From positions 1 through 64,000 of the forward strand of contig JAPYWC010000001.1 in the NCBI GenBank assembly GCA_028276605.1: DNA of 64,000 bases, read 5' to 3'. Both the position numbers and the translations under genes were made by a program. Under the pieces are notes generated by a model, which saw only the letters and a program-made list of their open reading frames with translations, had not been told where the DNA came from and did not search any database. This stretch comes from Desulfurococcales archaeon. GTDB lineage: Archaea > Thermoproteota > Thermoprotei_A > Sulfolobales > Ignisphaeraceae. Shown here piece after piece: positions 34,419-43,467 of this stretch (within the stretch, counting starts at the first letter, position 1; every line of letters begins with the position of its first letter).

Positions 34419-37337
34419 TTGCTTAAATTGATTGAATATGGTAAGGATGTGCAAAGAATGTGCGAAGAAGTAGTATCGTACTATATGAAACTAGGGTTTC
34501 AAAAATTAACAGAAATTCAAAGAGTTGCATGCATTAAAATACTGTCTCACGATTATGATCTTATAGTCTCTGCACCTACGGGTTCTGGTAAAACCGAGGC
34601 GGTATTGGTGCCTTTACTAACAAAAATTTCTAAAGAGGGTTTAATATACGATATGAGTCTCTTAATTCTCTATGTAACTCCACTTCGTGCACTGAATAGA
34701 GATATTGGTAGAAGAATTGAAAACATATGTACACCTTTTGGGTGCTCTGTTGGCATATGGCATGGGGATACGCCAAGCAGTTTAAGAAAAAAGGTTTTGC
34801 AAAAGCCTCCGCAAATTTTAATAACAACGCCTGAGAGTCTCAATATATTGTTGATAAAGAAGGAACTACATGAGTATATGAGAAACCTAAGAGCTATTAT
34901 AATTGATGAAGCACAAGAAATTACGCAATCTGAGCGTGGCACGGAGCTGGTTATCTTATTGGAGAGATTAGACATTATTAGAGGTAGACATATTAGAAGA
35001 ATTGCATTATTGCCCCTACTTGATGAAGATAGTATTAGAAATATTGGGGTTGTTCTATTCTCAGGACGAAGGTTTGATATAGCAATAGCATCGCAAACTA
35101 AGAGGTATGAAGTTGAAGTAGTTCTTAGTAGCGATGAGTATAAGTGGGGCATATTTGAGATAAATGATGTGATAAAGAAAATTGATGATACAATTAATTA
35201 TCGTCAGCCTAAACAAGTATTAATTTTTACAAATACACGAACATCTGCAGAGGAGCTCAGTTTTGCAATACAATCCTTTACTAATTTTAAAGGTGATTTA
35301 GTAGGATTACATCACGGATCTCTATCAAGAAATGTTAGAGAGGAAGTTGAAAGAAAACTAAGAGAAGGAAGAGCAAGAATTGTTATTGCGACATCAAGCC
35401 TTGAATTGGGGATAGATATAGGCACTATTGATTTGGTAATCCAGTATCTATCGCCACGGCAGGTCTCCAGATTAATGCAACGAGTGGGCAGAGCAGGACA
35501 TAGAGAGGGGCAAGTGTCTAGAGGCTTAATTATAGTGCCACCGCTCATAACTGAGCTTATAGAGTCTATAATTATTGCAAAGAGGTTGAAGAGAGGAAAT
35601 ATCGAGCCCATAAATGTCCATAAAAATAGTCTAGATGTTTTAATGCATCAATTTATCGGTCTCACTCTCGAAAGAGATTCAGTATCGTTATCAGATTTCC
35701 TGCAAATAATAAAAAGCACTACTGTGTTCGATGGTGTAGGACTGGATGAAGTATCCAAATTAGCTCGTTTTGCTAACGAAATAGGTCTTGCTCAATGCGA
35801 GCAAAATGAAGTAGAGATCAAGTGCAAACCTACGAAAAGAGGGTACATCTATTATGTAACGACAAATATGATACCGGATACGCAGGAATATCAAGCAAAG
35901 TCTGTTCTAGATCATAAAGTTATTGCAATGCTTGATGAAAGCTTTGTATCTTTATGCGATACAGACGACGTAATAGTACTTAGCGGCAAAGCTTGGCGTG
36001 TAGTTGACGTAGATTACGAAGATAAGGTGGTATGGCTTTCACCACTGTTAAATCCAGACCAGGCAATTTTACCCAAGTGGGTTGGGGAGAACATACCTGT
36101 TGATTGGAGAACATCAAGGGAAATATGTTCATTCATTAGAAGGCTTTGCTCATGTACAACCAGCTCTTGCATTGAGAAACTCTTTAACGAGTATGATCTA
36201 AATGATTATGTAAGGACTTTCTTGACTAAATACAAAAATGAAATATGTAAGGTTTATCCAAATGATAGCGTATTAACAATAGAGTTACTTACAATACCCA
36301 ATGAAAATAGATCACTTATAGGGTTCTATCACTGTCTAGGTACAAAGGGTTCAGAAGCATTCTCTCTATTACTAACCAAGGTTTTCAGAGACCACCTACG
36401 AGCAGGCGTTACATATAAGGCGCATCAGCTAGGCACAATCATAATGGTGAATAGATCAGTAACAGCAGATGAAATTAGAAAAGCCATCGCAATTATATTG
36501 GGATTGTATAAGAAAGGAAAGATTGAAGAGGCAATAATAGATGAAATTAAGAGAGCCTCCTTCTTCAAGAAGCGTGTAATAGAAGTAGCTAAGAAGATGG
36601 GGGTGCTATCAAAGAACGCGAGTTCAGAGGAAATCAGAAAGGCATTTTCAGCACTTCTTAAGATAGAGCCTATAGTCAATGAAGCTTTACGTGAAACTCT
36701 TACTGAAAATGTTGATATTAGCATTGTTAGTGAGTATATAAAGAAGTTGGAGAGAAGCAAGAAGATTCGAATAGTAGTTGCAAAAAGTGCTTCACCATTC
36801 CTCTATGAGATATCTCAGCTGGGTACATTCCGATATATTATACAGCAATCTTTAATGCCCAAAAACTTAGTTATCGAACTATCTAAACATAGAATTCTTA
36901 GCAGAAGTGTACAGCTCTTCTGTTTAATGTGCGGTACAACATTTAGCATTAAATTAGATGAATTTATCAAGCAAAATTGTATGAACAAGACACCAATTTC
37001 CTGCGAAATTTTTTGCCCAAATTGCAAGTCAAAACTATTAACAATAATTGAAAACGAACAAGAGGCCGCTGAGCTAAAATCTATTCTTATGAAAGCAAAG
37101 AAAGATGGGCCAAACAACTTAAATCCTGATGAGAGAAATAAGCTTAGGAAGGCTATGAAAATTGCAAACCTCGTTATGGAATATGGTATTGCAGCTGTGA
37201 TTGCCTTGCAAGGTATAGGAATAGGTCCTGAAACCGCAAAAAAAGTTCTTGCAAACTCAAATGGTCTTGATGAGCTCATATTAAACATAATTCGTTTTGA
37301 GGAGCAGTTCTTAAGAACACGTAGATATTGGGACTAA
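34419..37337 (+). CDS. Lhr-type superfamily 2 helicase with zinc-finger tail
   Basis: The helicase core has Walker A SAPTGSGKTE at about residues 51-60, TPLRALNRDI (motif Ia), TTPESL (motif Ib), DEAQ instead of the usual Lhr DEIH at 164-167, and motif VI LMQRVGRAGHREGQ near 350. Winged-helix and Lhr-core regions follow. A four-Cys zinc site (CLMCG...CPNC, about 830-865) and a helix-hairpin-helix-like end (GIGIGPETAKKVL) complete the 972 aa. Start TTG. Three small membrane genes follow directly, suggesting one transcript. Confidence 0.87.
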   Translation: MLKLIEYGKDVQRMCEEVVSYYMKLGFQKLTEIQRVACIKILSHDYDLIVSAPTGSGKTEAVLVPLLTKISKEGLIYDMSLLILYVTPLRALNRDIGRRIENICTPFGCSVGIWHGDTPSSLRKKVLQKPPQILITTPESLNILLIKKELHEYMRNLRAIIIDEAQEITQSERGTELVILLERLDIIRGRHIRRIALLPLLDEDSIRNIGVVLFSGRRFDIAIASQTKRYEVEVVLSSDEYKWGIFEINDVIKKIDDTINYRQPKQVLIFTNTRTSAEELSFAIQSFTNFKGDLVGLHHGSLSRNVREEVERKLREGRARIVIATSSLELGIDIGTIDLVIQYLSPRQVSRLMQRVGRAGHREGQVSRGLIIVPPLITELIESIIIAKRLKRGNIEPINVHKNSLDVLMHQFIGLTLERDSVSLSDFLQIIKSTTVFDGVGLDEVSKLARFANEIGLAQCEQNEVEIKCKPTKRGYIYYVTTNMIPDTQEYQAKSVLDHKVIAMLDESFVSLCDTDDVIVLSGKAWRVVDVDYEDKVVWLSPLLNPDQAILPKWVGENIPVDWRTSREICSFIRRLCSCTTSSCIEKLFNEYDLNDYVRTFLTKYKNEICKVYPNDSVLTIELLTIPNENRSLIGFYHCLGTKGSEAFSLLLTKVFRDHLRAGVTYKAHQLGTIIMVNRSVTADEIRKAIAIILGLYKKGKIEEAIIDEIKRASFFKKRVIEVAKKMGVLSKNASSEEIRKAFSALLKIEPIVNEALRETLTENVDISIVSEYIKKLERSKKIRIVVAKSASPFLYEISQLGTFRYIIQQSLMPKNLVIELSKHRILSRSVQLFCLMCGTTFSIKLDEFIKQNCMNKTPISCEIFCPNCKSKLLTIIENEQEAAELKSILMKAKKDGPNNLNPDERNKLRKAMKIANLVMEYGIAAVIALQGIGIGPETAKKVLANSNGLDELILNIIRFEEQFLRTRRYWD

Positions 37338-37384
37338 AGACACTAACATTTTTTAAACAATTAATTACTTTGGGGACTGCTCCT

Positions 37385-37654
37385 ATGGATGTAGTATCAC
37401 TAATAAAGGATCTAATTTCAAAGGCTGTCGTTATCGCATGGTTACTGTTCTTTTTATCATGGATTATAGGCTGGGCAATAAAGGGGGCTCCTATACCAAT
37501 TGGCAAGGCGAGAAGGATAGGGCAAAGTATTATTGAGGATGCAGTGTGGGGGGCATTCTGGGTAGCTATAGGCACATCTATATTCTGGCTAATTATATAC
37601 ATATCATCAAGCCTTGGCAATGTTTTACCACCTCCTCCAGCGCCACAGCTATAG
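37385..37654 (+). CDS. Two-TM small membrane protein, CedA1-like candidate pilin
   Basis: The 89-aa protein has two hydrophobic helices (about 11-33 and 51-76) joined by a short basic loop GAPIPIGKARRIGQS, and a proline-rich end VLPPPPAPQL. This hairpin is the design of CedA1, the pilin-like subunit of the crenarchaeal DNA-import apparatus related to conjugative pilins. The large polytopic gene follows after 53 nt. Assignment rests on size, topology and order, not on a residue signature. A TTG at 37328 would add 19 residues overlapping the helicase gene. Confidence 0.5.
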   Translation: MDVVSLIKDLISKAVVIAWLLFFLSWIIGWAIKGAPIPIGKARRIGQSIIEDAVWGAFWVAIGTSIFWLIIYISSSLGNVLPPPPAPQL

Positions 37655-37707
37655 AAAAGAAGGTTCGCAAAAAATCTATGTAATTAATTTTAATGGGGTA
37701 AGCTTTG

Positions 37708-39087
37708 ATGTACTTATTCTTAGTGGCGTACTATCTTTCCATCCTTACATTTTACATTGGAGTACTAATTTATGCCTTGCCCATACCTGTAACAGGGTTG
37801 AAAAGATGGGGCCCTAGACTGATTACAGATTCGTTCTATGTAATGGTGCTTCTGTTCTCTGTAACCAGCATAGTAAGGTTTGCAGATCTTATTCAGCACA
37901 TATTAGGTGGTGACTGGAGTTTCTTTCTATCCTATATAAAGGCGTCAATATTTGTTCGTTCAAATCTTTTGCTATTCTTTGGTATTGTAAAGGACATTAT
38001 TGGCGGGTTGAAGATTTTACCTGGGTTGTCAAAACTGTTTTCAGTAGTTACAAATGCAATTTACTTTTCCCTCAATGCAACACTGATTCTTTATGTGATT
38101 GCGACCCTAATTAAAATCTCTTTCTGGACTCTTGTATTACTTGGAATAACATTAATGGCAATACCATTTAGGGTTGCACGGAATGCGGGGGCGTTTCTCA
38201 TCGCATTCTCTCTTGTGTTTTATACTGCACTCCCCTTATATACACAATTTGTGCAACTCCTTTTTGTTTCTGAGCCTCGGCAATTCACTCCCATAATACT
38301 TCAAGGAAATATCATCAATATGCACGGCAAACCTCTTGCTTATGGTTACATAGAATTAAAATATGGTGATGAGTATATAGGGCCCTTACCAGTTAATGCC
38401 TGGGGATATATGATTCCAATAACTTCAGATATGCTTAGTAAGAATATAACATTGTATTTCGATATTTGTGGTCATCGCTTTTTCACAAATGTATCTAATG
38501 TGTTAGTGAGAAGTCTTTGTGGCTTTAATAATTATAGTGTTTTTATATGTAGAATCAATCTAATGGTATATGGATTGATTGATTATAAAGAGGGTATAGC
38601 TCTACATGCAATACCATTTCCTGAAAACGTTGATGTACTCACATTCAATTCTACAGTTATTCGTCTTCTCATTAATACGACAACACCTATAGACTTCTAT
38701 ATATCTATCTCCAAAGGCTACGACATCAAGTCTATAAAAATAGATGAAACGGAAATATACGATGTTAGGAAATTTTACAAGTACTCGTGGAAGTGGTATG
38801 ATGTGGAAGGAGATACATACGTCTTAAATTTACCTAAAGGAAATCACGAGATAACTATTAGTATGAATAGAAATGGTAAGCCTATAGAACCAAGCGAATA
38901 CTATGTCTTCAATGCGCAAGTTAAACTTATGGAACTTGGCAACATGCCGAGCATTGTTGATGAGCTAGCTAGAATCATGTATATAGATATTATAGCTGCC
39001 GCACTCTATATATCATTGCTTCTATCCATTAGTTATGGACTTGCACGTGCAATTGGAGGAGCATCAAGACTCAGGCTGATACCATGA
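37708..39087 (+). CDS. Polytopic membrane protein, CedA-like DNA-import channel candidate
   Basis: Residues 1-190 contain about six hydrophobic segments. They are followed by a beta-rich extracytoplasmic domain (about 192-425), starting ILQGNIINMHGKPLAYGYIE like a carboxypeptidase-regulatory fold, and a final membrane helix (about 430-452). It is flanked by two small two-helix membrane genes, the order cedA1-cedA-cedA2 reported for the Ced system that imports DNA in Sulfolobales. CedB, the HerA/VirB4-type ATPase, is not here. The large outer domain is an unusual point. Function is inferred. Confidence 0.5.
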   Translation: MYLFLVAYYLSILTFYIGVLIYALPIPVTGLKRWGPRLITDSFYVMVLLFSVTSIVRFADLIQHILGGDWSFFLSYIKASIFVRSNLLLFFGIVKDIIGGLKILPGLSKLFSVVTNAIYFSLNATLILYVIATLIKISFWTLVLLGITLMAIPFRVARNAGAFLIAFSLVFYTALPLYTQFVQLLFVSEPRQFTPIILQGNIINMHGKPLAYGYIELKYGDEYIGPLPVNAWGYMIPITSDMLSKNITLYFDICGHRFFTNVSNVLVRSLCGFNNYSVFICRINLMVYGLIDYKEGIALHAIPFPENVDVLTFNSTVIRLLINTTTPIDFYISISKGYDIKSIKIDETEIYDVRKFYKYSWKWYDVEGDTYVLNLPKGNHEITISMNRNGKPIEPSEYYVFNAQVKLMELGNMPSIVDELARIMYIDIIAAALYISLLLSISYGLARAIGGASRLRLIP

Positions 39088-39266
39088 CAATTTCTAAGGA
39101 GCTTTTAAGGAGAATAATAATATTCAACTTAATAGCAATGATTACTTCAGTCATTATGCTTCAATACGGCTACATAAGTGTGCTTAACACGGTACTAACC
39201 ATTACAATTCTTGCTCTTGTAACACTACTAATCGTAAGTTTTTCGCAGATACTAAAAGATGAATAG
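39084..39266 (+). CDS. Two-TM 60-aa membrane protein, CedA2-like candidate
   Basis: The chain is two hydrophobic helices (about 10-28 and 33-54) with charged ends and no other motif. Its ATG overlaps the stop of the CedA-like gene (ATGA), indicating coupled translation and a shared complex. It corresponds in size and place to CedA2 of Sulfolobales. Confidence 0.45.
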   Translation: MTISKELLRRIIIFNLIAMITSVIMLQYGYISVLNTVLTITILALVTLLIVSFSQILKDE

Positions 39267-39389
39267 CTATGTATTTGTAGGCACTACCCCAGAATTCATA
39301 TAAAAAGTTATTTACTCTTCAAAACACAGAATGAGTAGTTAAGTTATGTACTAGAATTTGTTAGCATTTGACGGTTTGAGGTGCCTTTG

Positions 39390-39677
39390 ATGACTGAAGA
39401 AAATGTTGAAGAAGTTTCAGGTGAAGAGAGTGAAGTAGTAGAAGAAGTGAGTGAGACATATGAGGAAGATAAAGAAGAATTAGAGTATGTACCATTTTCT
39501 CCACTGGAACTGGAATTGTTCATTTCACGTAGTGAGATTTGGGACAAATTAGTTAAGGGGGAGCTAGGAATAAATGAAGCAAAGAAAATGATTGAAGAAT
39601 TAATGTTGAAACCACTAGAACCAGTGATGCAAGCTAGAAAAGGTAGTAAAAAGAGGAGGAGACAAGAGAAGGGTTAG
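39390..39677 (+). CDS. rpo13: RNA polymerase subunit Rpo13
   Basis: Rpo13 is a small crenarchaeal RNA polymerase subunit binding near downstream DNA. The pattern matches the Sulfolobus protein: an acidic N-terminus rich in Glu, a central helix-turn-helix LELFISRSEIWDKLVKGELG then INEAKKMIEELM, and a Lys/Arg-rich tail KGSKKRRRQEKG. The ATG at 39390 is chosen because gaggtg precedes it; a GTG nine bases earlier is possible. Confidence 0.83.
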   Translation: MTEENVEEVSGEESEVVEEVSETYEEDKEELEYVPFSPLELELFISRSEIWDKLVKGELGINEAKKMIEELMLKPLEPVMQARKGSKKRRRQEKG

Positions 39678-39761
39678 AACTAATTTGCTCTACATTGCTG
39701 CTTTTGAGGATGCTAAACGGCTATTTCATGAATTATGACTTAAGTAATTACTTAATTTTGA

Positions 39762-40151
39762 CTATTTAAGATCTTTTTCGATTGCATAGCCTAATTGTGT
39801 CAATGCGGTTTCAAGGACAGGTAAGGTTATAGATTTATCAAATACTATTACAACAATCTTTTTTCCATCTTTTATTGAAAGTTTAATCTTGTCAACAAGA
39901 ACATTTCCCTTTATTAAATCACTTATACTTTTTCTGGGTGTAAGAAAGTCTTTAAATTTCCTTTGCATTAATGAGTAGAACTCGTTAAAGTGCTCTATCA
40001 TGCGTATAGCATCATCAACATCCTCACCTCCTTTTCCTAAAAGTTTTTGTAATCCCCTTATTAATTCGATTGACTTCTCTGCTTCTATTTCTACTGCTAC
40101 GTAGTTTCCGGGCAACATAAACAGTCTTACGCTTTGGCTCATAATCCTCAT
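39762..40151 (-). CDS. Uncharacterised 129-aa protein
   Basis: I do not recognise it. It is a soluble alpha/beta protein with a helical middle (IELIRGLQKLLGKGGEDVDD) and a C-terminal beta-type part (KIVVIVFDKSITLPVLETAL). No metal or nucleotide motif is seen. It points away from the PCNA gene, sharing an 86-bp gap. A start three codons later (MSQSVRLF) is equally possible. Confidence 0.6.
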   Translation of the reverse strand: MRIMSQSVRLFMLPGNYVAVEIEAEKSIELIRGLQKLLGKGGEDVDDAIRMIEHFNEFYSLMQRKFKDFLTPRKSISDLIKGNVLVDKIKLSIKDGKKIVVIVFDKSITLPVLETALTQLGYAIEKDLK

Positions 40152-40237
40152 CTTATTAACTACTCTTTAAGCTCGTATTTAACCAATAGTTTTTTAGAGT
40201 CTTTAAAGCGTTAAGAAGTTATACGGGTTGAAATAGG

Positions 40238-40999
40238 ATGAGCGCACGTGTAACATACCCTGTTGGTGCAGTAATGAAAAACGTAGCACAAGCACTAAAG
40301 CGTATTGTTGATCAGGTTCCGCTAGTTATAGGATTGGATCAGTTCTCAATTGAAGCTTTTTCACCAGATAAAGTGGCCTTAGTTGTTGTTTCCATTCCTT
40401 CTTCAGCTTTTGAGGAGTACAATGTTAGTTCTGAGGTTCGCATTATTATTGATAGAGATGAATTTGCTAAAGCACTAAAAAAAGCGACAAAAAGAGATAA
40501 GGTAGTTTTTGAGTATAGTGAGGGGGCTAGGGAGCTTAAGGTTAAGGTAATTAGTGTTAGAACAAACTTAGAAAGAGAATTCGTTATTCCAATATCAGAG
40601 GTAACGTTTGAAAGAGTTGGAGAGATAGATGTTCAGCTAGAGGTTACTGCAAGCATACCAGCATCAGAACTTGTTGCAATAATCAAAGATGCTGATGTTG
40701 TAAGCGAAGAGATAACATTAATCTATTCGTCTGAGTTGAATGGCATAAGGGTGGCTGCACACGGTGATATAGCGTCTTATGAGACTGTCTTAAAGCAATT
40801 CCAACCATTAACATATCTTGAGTCTGCCGTTAGTACTGCGATGGCTAAGTACAGCGTTGAGCATCTAAAAGCTTTAGCAAAACTTCTCGACTTAGCAGAT
40901 GAATGCACTATTGCGTTTGGCTCTGATAAGCCGCTTAAAATATCATTCAATTTAACTGGCGGTGGCCAAGTCACCATATGGGTTGCTCCAAGAGCGTAA
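40238..40999 (+). CDS. pcn: DNA polymerase sliding clamp PCNA, first copy
   Basis: PCNA rings tether polymerases and nucleases. The 253-aa protein has the two-domain repeat, with IEAFSPDKVALVVVSIPSSAFEEY and the C-terminal KPLKISFNLTGGGQVTIWVAPRA. Crenarchaeal PCNAs often form heterotrimers. The paralogue is 0.5 kb downstream, so this is one subunit of a probable hetero-ring. It heads a replication cluster. Confidence 0.95.
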   Translation: MSARVTYPVGAVMKNVAQALKRIVDQVPLVIGLDQFSIEAFSPDKVALVVVSIPSSAFEEYNVSSEVRIIIDRDEFAKALKKATKRDKVVFEYSEGARELKVKVISVRTNLEREFVIPISEVTFERVGEIDVQLEVTASIPASELVAIIKDADVVSEEITLIYSSELNGIRVAAHGDIASYETVLKQFQPLTYLESAVSTAMAKYSVEHLKALAKLLDLADECTIAFGSDKPLKISFNLTGGGQVTIWVAPRA

Positions 41000-41012
41000 A
41001 GGGTTGTGGTCT

Positions 41013-41402
41013 ATGTATACAGAAATTGTAAAAGTTGATGCAAAGGGTAGGGTGACTATACCCTCATCTGTTAGGCTTCTTCTAGGCATTGAAGAAGGAG
41101 ATCAGCTGCTACTGATAGTTGATGAAGAGCATCATACAATAAAGCTTCAAGTCTTTAAAAATAATAATATAGTGACATGCAAAATTATAGCTAACACTAA
41201 AAGTATTAATAGAATACTTTCATCTTTTATTAGTAAAATTATTAACTTCAGTTGCTTATGCATAGATAAGACATGTGAAGCATATAGATGTAAGCTTGTA
41301 GTACCTAGTGATATAGTAGAGAAGATCCTTAATATTGAGCCTAGCGCCTTATGTACCGATACAACTGAAGCTATTAAGAAATCGAGTAGAGCTCTTGAAT
41401 GA
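41013..41402 (+). CDS. AbrB/SpoVT-type DNA-binding protein between two PCNA genes
   Basis: The first 50 residues are a swapped-hairpin AbrB domain: TEIVKVDAKGRVTIPSSVR then LGIEEGDQLLLIVDE. The remaining 80 residues are a unique extension with cysteines (SCLCIDKTCEAYRCKL). Transition-state-type regulators of this class bind DNA as dimers. The start at 41013 lies 14 nt after pcn; an upstream in-frame start inside pcn is less likely. It may autoregulate the replication cluster. Confidence 0.82.
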   Translation: MYTEIVKVDAKGRVTIPSSVRLLLGIEEGDQLLLIVDEEHHTIKLQVFKNNNIVTCKIIANTKSINRILSSFISKIINFSCLCIDKTCEAYRCKLVVPSDIVEKILNIEPSALCTDTTEAIKKSSRALE

Positions 41403-41471
41403 GTCTCCAATAGTAAAATACTTTTTATACTTTATTTGCATTAAAAATTATTAAGGAAACGGTGTTGTGCT

Positions 41472-42239
41472 ATGAGCTCACAATTAAGGTTTACGTTTGC
41501 TGATGCAAGGATATGGAGATATGTGCTAAGGGCTTTAGCAGAGTATTTAGAGGTTGTAGGCATGAAGGTAAGTCCAAGTGAGGGGGTCAGGATAAAGGCT
41601 ATGGATCCTAGCAGAGTTATGCTACTCGATTTTCATATACCTCCTTCAGCTTTTGAGGAGTTTGTTGTTGAGAAAGAGGAAATATTGTTTCTCAATTTAG
41701 AGAATGTTCCTAAGATACTTAGAAGAGCTTCAAAGAACGATAAGCTAGCCATATCAAGTGATGGTACAAGACTAACGCTGACATTGATATCGAAAGGCGG
41801 CGTGCATCGTAGCTTTACCTTCCCACTCATATCAGCGTCTTACGAAGAAATTCCAGAACTATCTCTAGAATTCAAAGTCTCTGCAAAAATTATAGGTCCA
41901 ATTTTAGCGGCAGTTCTCTCAATATTAAAAGATGCAGGTGAGTCGACAAAGTTTAAGGCTCTCCGTGAAGGGCTTTCAATAATGTCTTCCTCAGAGCTCG
42001 GTGAAATAGAGTTCCTCTTTACAACTACAACAGGAACATTAATAGATTACCAGATACCTGAAGACTTTACAGAGTTCACGAATACATACTCAACAGAATA
42101 CATAGCACTACTTTCGTCAATAGCTCGACTTGCAGAAAGCGCAACCATAAGGCTAGCCCCGGAAGCACCTTGTGAAATAGCTCTAGATCTTGCTGCAGGA
42201 GCACAACTAAAAGTCTACATAGCACCTAGAATTGAGTGA
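41472..42239 (+). CDS. pcn: DNA polymerase sliding clamp PCNA, second copy
   Basis: This 255-aa paralogue has FADARIWRYVLRALAEYLEV, GVRIKAMDPSRVMLLDFHI and the C-terminal LDLAAGAQLKVYIAPRIE. It is well diverged from the first copy, which fits different positions in a heteromeric clamp. priS begins 9 nt downstream, as in Sulfolobus where a PCNA gene precedes priS and gins15. Confidence 0.95.
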   Translation: MSSQLRFTFADARIWRYVLRALAEYLEVVGMKVSPSEGVRIKAMDPSRVMLLDFHIPPSAFEEFVVEKEEILFLNLENVPKILRRASKNDKLAISSDGTRLTLTLISKGGVHRSFTFPLISASYEEIPELSLEFKVSAKIIGPILAAVLSILKDAGESTKFKALREGLSIMSSSELGEIEFLFTTTTGTLIDYQIPEDFTEFTNTYSTEYIALLSSIARLAESATIRLAPEAPCEIALDLAAGAQLKVYIAPRIE

Positions 42240-42248
42240 TGATCTAAG

Positions 42249-43463
42249 GTGGCTTTGAAGAAAGTCGCAGAGAAAGATGCTCATCTGATCTTTAAAGAGC
42301 TTTTTAGAAAGTACTACAGAGTTGCAGACCTAATACTGCCTCAAGATCTTGGCTTACGAGAAATAGCTCTGCAAGACTTTGATGGAGGTTATTACATAAG
42401 GCACTTAACATTTGAGAATAAATCTCAGCTTATTGAATTCATAACACGTGAGCATGTGCCCAAGGATCTCTACTATTCTTCGGCTAAGTATAGGGATCCA
42501 GGCAATAATTCAATGGAGGGAAAGGGATGGATTGGCAGTGATTTAATATTTGATATAGATGCGGATGAACTACCGTTATGTTCTTCAAAGGTTATTGAAA
42601 TTCGCTTTTGCGCAAGATGTGGTTATGTAGCAACTGATACTAATGAAAAAACGTGTCCACGGTGCAATGTGGAGCTAGCGAAGTTTAGTCATGTAGAACC
42701 AGAATGTATTAGTATGGCATTTAATCGTTTGAAAGAGCTGGTCGACATTATTGAAAATGATTTTGGATTCACAAATTACAAAGCTAGTTTTTCTGGTAAT
42801 AGAGGGTTTCATTTAATAGTAGAGCTTCAACATCCATATGACTTGCTAGATTCTGAGATGAGGAGAGAGATAGTATCTTATTTAATTCTTGATGATGTAC
42901 AAAAGAAATTTATAAAGAATGTCTTTGTAACCGAGTTTAGTAGAAAAGGTAGAAAAGGAGTTTTAAGTATAATACCGCGCATAGTAGATGGTGGTATAAG
43001 GAGAAGGATAGCAAAGGCATTGTTAGGGAAAGTCCCTGAACATTCAAAAAGCTATATTCTTGGCTATGTAAATGAAATAGATGTGGCTAAAGCTATCGAG
43101 ATTGTAAATATACTACGCAATAATCTTGACGAAATTCTGAACATGATAAGTATACCTGTTGATGCTAAGGTTACAATAGATCTAACTCACTTGGTTAGAG
43201 TGCCAAATAGCATAAATGGGAAAACAGGGTGGAGAGCATATTTAATAGACGATTTATCTGAGTTTAGGTTAGATGAGTCAAAGGCTTCAATAGGCAATAT
43301 AAGTGAGATCTTTAGGATCAGGTTTATTGTGTCCTTGCCAGAGATAAAGGTTATTGACAGGGCATTTAAAGTGAAACGAGATGATGTATTAGACTTAGAA
43401 TATGTATATGCATCCTACTTTATTTTTAAGGGCGTTGCAAAGTTGATTGATGTGAAGAGGTAA
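42249..43463 (+). CDS. priS: DNA primase catalytic (small) subunit PriS
   Basis: PriS makes primers together with PriL. The catalytic aspartates lie in LIFDIDADEL (D102 and D104). A zinc knuckle FCARCGYVATDTNEKTCPRC follows at about 119-138, and SGNRGFHLIVE is the conserved nucleotide-binding block. The start is GTG preceded by taaggt. It is 404 aa, as usual. Confidence 0.95.
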   Translation: MALKKVAEKDAHLIFKELFRKYYRVADLILPQDLGLREIALQDFDGGYYIRHLTFENKSQLIEFITREHVPKDLYYSSAKYRDPGNNSMEGKGWIGSDLIFDIDADELPLCSSKVIEIRFCARCGYVATDTNEKTCPRCNVELAKFSHVEPECISMAFNRLKELVDIIENDFGFTNYKASFSGNRGFHLIVELQHPYDLLDSEMRREIVSYLILDDVQKKFIKNVFVTEFSRKGRKGVLSIIPRIVDGGIRRRIAKALLGKVPEHSKSYILGYVNEIDVAKAIEIVNILRNNLDEILNMISIPVDAKVTIDLTHLVRVPNSINGKTGWRAYLIDDLSEFRLDESKASIGNISEIFRIRFIVSLPEIKVIDRAFKVKRDDVLDLEYVYASYFIFKGVAKLIDVKR

Positions 43464-43467
43464 TGTT

